Assembly: GCA_045535585.1 (NCBI GenBank)
Contig: JAZSLY010000207.1
Location: 1-8,558, forward strand
DNA: 8,558 bases
Direction: 5' to 3'
Source: RGIG6353 sp045535585
GTDB lineage: Bacteria > Bacillota > Clostridia > Oscillospirales > SIG627
Shown: piece after piece, positions 5,407 through 8,558 of the stretch
Position numbering within the stretch: the stretch's first letter is position 1
Layout of the letters: each line of letters starts with the position of its first letter
The notes under the pieces: generated by a model
The model's database searches: none
What the model was told of the DNA's origin: nothing
What the model saw: the letters and a program-made list of their open reading frames with translations, nothing else
Translations under genes and position numbers: made by a program

Positions 5407-6253
5407 ACATCGTTTCAAGCGGAAATCTCTTTCTGTACTCTAAAGGGCTGAAGCCTATTCGCTTGCCGAAGGCGCGAATGAAATAGTTATAGTCGGAAAA
5501 GCCCACCGTTTCGCTTATCTCAGACACGGAAATCTGCGTCGTGGTAAGCAGGTGCTTTGCCATATCAAGCCTTTTCCTTATTATATAATCCCTGATGGTC
5601 GTATTGAAAAAGCGATGGGACACGTCATAAAGCATATTTTTCGATATATTGAATTTTTTACAAAGCTCCTCGACGGTCAAGGGGCTTTTTATATTTTCCG
5701 TGATATAATTATCAATTCCTGACGCAAGGTGGTTTTTCTCCACCTTTATCATCTGGCTGATATGAAGATAGGTGGTGCACATACTGAGGAAATTGGATGC
5801 CGCCTCTATCTGCCGACGGTCAAAGAGGGGGAGCATTTCATAGTATTCCCGCACCTCCGTCTCGCCTATCCCGTACCTTTTGCAAAGGGGGATAACCTTT
5901 TCCACGTCCGAATAATACCGCTCGGTGTCCCTTATCTGACCGAACATCATATATGCAATTATCTCACCCTCATAGTAAACGGGCACGGCGGTATCCACCA
6001 GCCCCGCGTGGCAGGTAAAGGTGTAGGGCTTTTTTTCGGCGGCAGCCCTTATGCACGCCGTCATATCCGACTTGAAGCACATCTCCTTGCCCGTCGGGGA
6101 AGATTTTATTGCAGCACAGAGGTGCGCCATAGGCTTTGGATAGTACAAAAGCTGGTTAAAATCCGCATCCCACACGCTTATAGTAGCCCGTGTTATTGTA
6201 TGAAAATCCCTCAAAACCTCTTTCAGCTTGGCTTTATTGAAGATACAGCTCAT
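5405..6253 (-). CDS. PocR-domain AraC-family transcriptional regulator
   Basis: A 282-residue regulator. Residues about 8-165 match the PocR sensory domain (the propanediol-utilisation activator type). The pattern is Cys60, Cys67 and Cys81 around MCFKSDMTACIRAAAEKK, then HAGLVDTAVPVYYEGEIIAY and GQ near 105-106. This domain is thought to bind small organic ligands. Residues about 175-280 form the AraC double helix-turn-helix, with the first near 193-214 (TVEELCKKFNISKNMLYDVSHR) and the second ending ISETVGFSDYNYFIRAFGKRIGFSP (246-270). The start at 6251-6253 has a GGAGGGG site at 6259-6265. It is divergent from the isomerase-epimerase genes, with 154 bases between starts, so it is probably their activator. 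The weak -35 of the isomerase promoter is consistent with a need for an activator. The ligand may be a sugar or polyol handled by those enzymes (inference). Confidence 0.93.
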   Translation of the reverse strand: MSCIFNKAKLKEVLRDFHTITRATISVWDADFNQLLYYPKPMAHLCAAIKSSPTGKEMCFKSDMTACIRAAAEKKPYTFTCHAGLVDTAVPVYYEGEIIAYMMFGQIRDTERYYSDVEKVIPLCKRYGIGETEVREYYEMLPLFDRRQIEAASNFLSMCTTYLHISQMIKVEKNHLASGIDNYITENIKSPLTVEELCKKFNISKNMLYDVSHRFFNTTIRDYIIRKRLDMAKHLLTTTQISVSEISETVGFSDYNYFIRAFGKRIGFSPLEYRKRFPLETM

Positions 6254-6272
6254 ATTATCCCCTCCCCCTTAT

Positions 6273-6300
6273 ATTATATCGCAAGAGGAGAAAAAGTCAA
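6273..6300 (-). promoter_or_regulatory. Promoter of the PocR/AraC regulator gene
   Basis: On the minus strand, TTGACT (6295-6300), a 16-base spacer and TATAAT (6273-6278). The predicted start near 6266 would give a leader of only about 13 bases, with the ribosome binding site at its very 5' end. The match is good, but the leader is unusually short. Confidence 0.5.
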
Positions 6301-6314
6301 TACAGAAACACACC

Positions 6315-6342
6315 ATTTCGGGAAGAAAGTGCTATTTTTGGG
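6315..6342 (+). repeat. Direct repeat, candidate AraC-type half-sites
   Basis: ATTTCGGG (6315-6322) and TTTTTGGG (6335-6342) recur 20 bases apart, about two helical turns, upstream of the isomerase gene. AraC-family activators often bind two same-direction half-sites spaced like this, just upstream of a promoter with a poor -35. The shared core is short, so chance is not excluded. Confidence 0.25.
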
Positions 6343-6364
6343 CATATAAATATCTATTATACGC

Positions 6365-6398
6365 CCTCCTTTTTATATATAATAAAAGAAAAAGGAGG
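6365..6398 (+). promoter_or_regulatory. Perfect 10-bp inverted repeat covering the isomerase Shine-Dalgarno
   Basis: CCTCCTTTTT (6365-6374) is the exact reverse complement of AAAAAGGAGG (6389-6398), with a 14-base A/T-rich loop. The right arm is the ribosome binding site of the isomerase gene at 6408. If the transcript starts upstream of 6365, this hairpin would hide the ribosome site. If transcription starts from the TATAAT in the loop, the left arm is not in the RNA and the repeat could only act as DNA. Confidence 0.55.
6378..6383 (+). promoter_or_regulatory. Candidate -10 box of the isomerase-epimerase operon
   Basis: TATAAT lies 24 bases before the isomerase start codon. No recognisable -35 sits 16-18 bases upstream (the bases there are TATTAT), as expected for an activator-dependent promoter. 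A start near 6390 would place the transcript's 5' end at the ribosome binding site. Other AT-rich hexamers upstream (6345-6350, 6355-6360) are alternatives. Confidence 0.35.
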
Positions 6399-6407
6399 AG
6401 TAAAACT

Positions 6408-7808
6408 ATGAAAAAATCAAAGATAACCTTTGCTCTCTATTTCGGTAACAGAGGCTTTTTCCCCGGTGAAGTAATTGCAGATGCAAGGCGCGAAATGACA
6501 GAGGCGCTTGAAAAGAACGGCTTCGGCTACATAATTATGGACGAGAGCCTGACCCGTTACGGCGCCGTGGAGACCCTTGAGGAAGGAAAGAAATACAATG
6601 CGTTCCTAAAGGAAAACGAAGGAAAATACGACGGCGTCATTCTCTGTATGCCCAATTTCAGCGACGAGAACGGCGCTTCGGCGGCGCTCCGTGATATCCG
6701 AGTACCCGTGCTGGTGCAGGCGTATCCCGACGAGATAGGAAAAATGGACTTTGCACGCCGCCGTGACTCCCTTTGCGGAAAGATTGCTATGTGCAACGTT
6801 TTAAGACAGTGCAAAATAAAATTCACGCTGACAAAGAGCGCCACCGTTCATCCCCTCTCACCTGAATTTGACGAGGACCTGAGGCACTTCGGCGCAATCT
6901 GCCGAGTGGTGCGTGACCTTAAAACCTTTAACGTGGGCACTATCGGTGCAAGAACTACCGCCTTCAAGACGGTAAGAATTGACGAGATTGCCTTCCAGAA
7001 CTGTAACATAAGCGTCGAAACCATAGATCTTGCGATGGTGTTCGATATGATGGAGCGCGCCGACGAAGAAAAGCTTGGAGCAAAGATGGCTCATTTTTCT
7101 GCCATCACCGATTTTGGAAGCTACCCCAAGGAGAAACTAGAGAACATTTCCCGTCTCGGCGTTGCCGTTGACGAGCTTATAGAGAAATTTGACCTGAAGG
7201 CAGTTGCGATAAGATGCTGGGACGAGTTCGTAACTCATTACAATATCGCCCCCTGCCTTGTGCTCAGCGACCTTAACGAAAGAGGAATTCCTGCCGCCTG
7301 CGAGCTTGACGTAAACAACGCCGTAATGATGTACGCTCTGCAAAGTGCAGGCGAGCACCCCGTAATGCTTCTCGACCTCAACAACAACTACGGAGAAGAA
7401 GAAACGAAGGCTATCGTATTCCATTGCTCCGCGATACCCAATTCCTTCTTTGAAGGAAAGACAAGGATTTCCGAGCACCTGATGTTCAAGAAATCCTACG
7501 GCGAGGGCACGGGCGTGGGAATTGTAAACGGAGAAGTGAAGAAGGGAGAGGTAACTGTGGGAAGCTTCAAGACAGAGGACGGAAAGCTCTTTGCCTTCAC
7601 CTCGGAAGCAAAGCTGACGCAGGACCCCTTGGAGAAGGAATTTTTCGGCGCAGGCGCCGTTATCGAAAGCGAAAGGATGCCCGCTCTAATCAAATATATG
7701 TTTGAAAACGGATTCAGACACCACACGGCTATCGTTCCGGGGCTTTGGGCAGATGCAGTCGAGGAAGCCTTCGGCAAGTATCTCGGCTACAACTGTGATT
7801 TGATATAA
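6408..7808 (+). CDS. L-fucose/L-arabinose isomerase-family protein (aldose-ketose isomerase)
   Basis: A 466-residue cytoplasmic protein of the FucI-like family, which uses a divalent metal to interconvert aldoses and ketoses. The N-terminal part (about 1-150) is Rossmann-like, with FALYFGNRGFFPGEVI at 8-23. The catalytic-type region contains AIRCWDEF (267-274), AACELDVNNAV (296-306) and MLLDLNNNYG (320-329). Glu299 and Asp323 are 24 residues apart, the spacing I recall for the metal ligands Glu337 and Asp361 of E. coli FucI. The C-terminal FRHHTAIVPG (436-445) offers the expected His ligand (H438 or H439). It is shorter than E. coli FucI (about 590). An open frame extends back to 6228, but the start at 6408 has AAAGGAGG at 6391-6398 and begins the conserved fold. 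The epimerase-like gene follows after 106 bases. The true substrate is unknown; it could be a rare hexose or pentose. Confidence 0.88.
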   Translation: MKKSKITFALYFGNRGFFPGEVIADARREMTEALEKNGFGYIIMDESLTRYGAVETLEEGKKYNAFLKENEGKYDGVILCMPNFSDENGASAALRDIRVPVLVQAYPDEIGKMDFARRRDSLCGKIAMCNVLRQCKIKFTLTKSATVHPLSPEFDEDLRHFGAICRVVRDLKTFNVGTIGARTTAFKTVRIDEIAFQNCNISVETIDLAMVFDMMERADEEKLGAKMAHFSAITDFGSYPKEKLENISRLGVAVDELIEKFDLKAVAIRCWDEFVTHYNIAPCLVLSDLNERGIPAACELDVNNAVMMYALQSAGEHPVMLLDLNNNYGEEETKAIVFHCSAIPNSFFEGKTRISEHLMFKKSYGEGTGVGIVNGEVKKGEVTVGSFKTEDGKLFAFTSEAKLTQDPLEKEFFGAGAVIESERMPALIKYMFENGFRHHTAIVPGLWADAVEEAFGKYLGYNCDLI

Positions 7809-7821
7809 GCAGTTGCACTGC
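7809..7821 (+). other. Short hairpin just after the isomerase stop codon
   Basis: GCAGT-TGC-ACTGC is a perfect 5-bp stem immediately after the TAA. No T-tract follows, so it is not an intrinsic terminator; it may mark the 3' end of the first cistron or protect it. The rest of the 106-base gap to the next gene holds a weak TCGCC/GGCGA pairing (7831-7835, 7858-7862) and no clear promoter, so the two genes are probably co-transcribed. Confidence 0.3.
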
Positions 7822-7914
7822 AGGCAATTTTCGCCATCATTAAAAACAAAGTGAAACGGCGAGGCTTATTTAAAGTGATTTCTATACGATAAAATAATTT
7901 TTGGAGGGAATATT

Positions 7915-8558
7915 ATGAATAAACTTGGTATTTTTATGAATTTCTGGGAAAAGAACTGGGACGCAGACCACAAGAAATATATCAAAAAGGCGGCAGAAAT
8001 CGGCTTTGACGTGCTGGAGTTTCAGGCACAGCCCCTGCTTGAAATGACCCGTGAACATATGACAGACCTTGTTAAGTACGCCGAGGAGTATGGCGTTGAA
8101 ATGACCTACAGCCTCGGTCTTGACCGTGCCTTTGACGTGTCCTCTCTTGACGAGAAGGTGCGCCTTGGCGGAGTTGACTACCTTAAAAGGATAGTTGAAA
8201 GAATAGGCTTTATGGGAGGCACTCTCCTCTCGGGCGTAAGCTATGCAGGCTGGGGCACTCCCGACAATTACCTCGGCTATAAGGAGCCTTATTGGGAAAA
8301 GAGCATCGAGAGTATGCGCTCTATCATCAAGACCGCCGAGGACTGCGGCGTTACCTACTGCGTTGAAGCGGTAAACAGATTTGAGACCTGCCTTATCAAT
8401 ACTGCCGAGGAGGCGCTGAAATACGCAAACGAAATTGACAGCCCCAACATCGGCGTGCTTCTTGACACCTACCATATGAATATAGAGGAAAACAATATCG
8501 GCGACGCCATAAGACTGGTGGGAGACCGTCTGACAAGCTTCCACACGGGCGAAAACAA
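7915..8558 (+). CDS. D-allulose/D-tagatose 3-epimerase-like sugar epimerase, C-terminus cut by window edge
   Basis: The visible 214 residues, starting MNKLGIFMNFWEKNWDADHK, belong to the xylose-isomerase-like TIM-barrel family and closely resemble D-psicose (allulose) and D-tagatose 3-epimerases. These enzymes invert C3 of free ketoses with a Mn/Co ion. Shared motifs are CVEAVNRFETCLINTAEE (149-166), VLLDTYHMNIEENNIGDAI (181-199) and SFHTGEN (208-214). Glu151, Asp184 and His210 align with metal ligands Glu150, Asp183 and His209 recalled from the Clostridium cellulolyticum enzyme. The fourth ligand (a Glu about 35 residues on) lies beyond the window. Family length is about 290. The start at 7915 has GGAGG at 7903-7907, seven bases upstream. 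It follows the isomerase gene on the same strand and probably acts on that enzyme's ketose product. The exact ketose cannot be deduced. Confidence 0.92.
   Translation, partial: MNKLGIFMNFWEKNWDADHKKYIKKAAEIGFDVLEFQAQPLLEMTREHMTDLVKYAEEYGVEMTYSLGLDRAFDVSSLDEKVRLGGVDYLKRIVERIGFMGGTLLSGVSYAGWGTPDNYLGYKEPYWEKSIESMRSIIKTAEDCGVTYCVEAVNRFETCLINTAEEALKYANEIDSPNIGVLLDTYHMNIEENNIGDAIRLVGDRLTSFHTGEN

Noticed and set aside
6274..6345. A 23-codon minus-strand frame (MPKNSTFF...) upstream of the PocR gene as a leader peptide
   Set aside because: The only GGAGG-like site is about 18 bases from its ATG, too far, and it has no regulatory codon pattern.
6228..6407. N-terminal extension of about 60 residues on the isomerase from an upstream ATG
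   Set aside because: It lacks a ribosome site, crosses the divergent promoter region and the PocR gene start, and the strong AAAGGAGG before 6408 supports the shorter protein.
7852..7865. TGAAACGGC as a catabolite-responsive element
   Set aside because: Only the first half resembles the cre consensus; the second half does not match.
7882..8544. A 220-residue open frame on the minus strand
   Set aside because: It is antisense to the epimerase gene, which has metal-site motifs and a good ribosome site.

Overview
The window looks like chromosome from a Gram-positive Firmicute, most likely a gut-type clostridium. Nearly every gene has a strong GGAGG-type ribosome binding site and near-consensus TTGACA/TATAAT promoters with 17-base spacers. 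The proteins (AraC and PocR/AraC regulators, LmbE deacetylase, Gfo/Idh/MocA oxidoreductase, AAA_14/DUF4143 ATPase, allulose/tagatose-type epimerase) are typical of such genomes. The taxonomic call is an inference from style. No rRNA, tRNA, CRISPR array or insertion sequence was seen.

Left module (1-2643): a leftward two-gene operon encodes a Gfo/Idh/MocA-type NAD(P)-dependent sugar oxidoreductase and, 14 bases downstream, a PIG-L/LmbE-type deacetylase cut by the window edge. It is divergent from a cupin-type AraC regulator. The two promoters are interleaved in the same 37 bases and enclose an imperfect palindrome, so local control by the AraC protein is plausible.

Middle (2644-5406): a stand-alone, AT-richer gene for an AAA_14/DUF4143 ATPase lies behind a 33-bp-period tandem repeat that duplicates its promoter. 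It converges with a LysR regulator gene. That regulator is divergent from a 92-residue three-helix membrane protein resembling SemiSWEET/PQ-loop transporters, and the pair again shares interleaved promoters over a small palindrome. A bidirectional terminator closes this segment.

Right module (5405-8558): a leftward PocR-domain AraC-type regulator is divergent from a rightward pair. The pair encodes an L-fucose-isomerase-like protein (aldose to ketose) and a D-allulose/D-tagatose 3-epimerase-like protein (ketose C3 epimerisation), the latter cut by the window end. The two activities would act in series on a sugar not identifiable from sequence. A perfect 10-bp inverted repeat covers the isomerase Shine-Dalgarno sequence.

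The overall picture is a catabolic accessory region with three regulator/target pairs. The most interesting items are the isomerase-epimerase pathway, the regulatory DNA (interleaved promoters, duplicated promoter, ribosome-site hairpin) and the small transporter-like gene.
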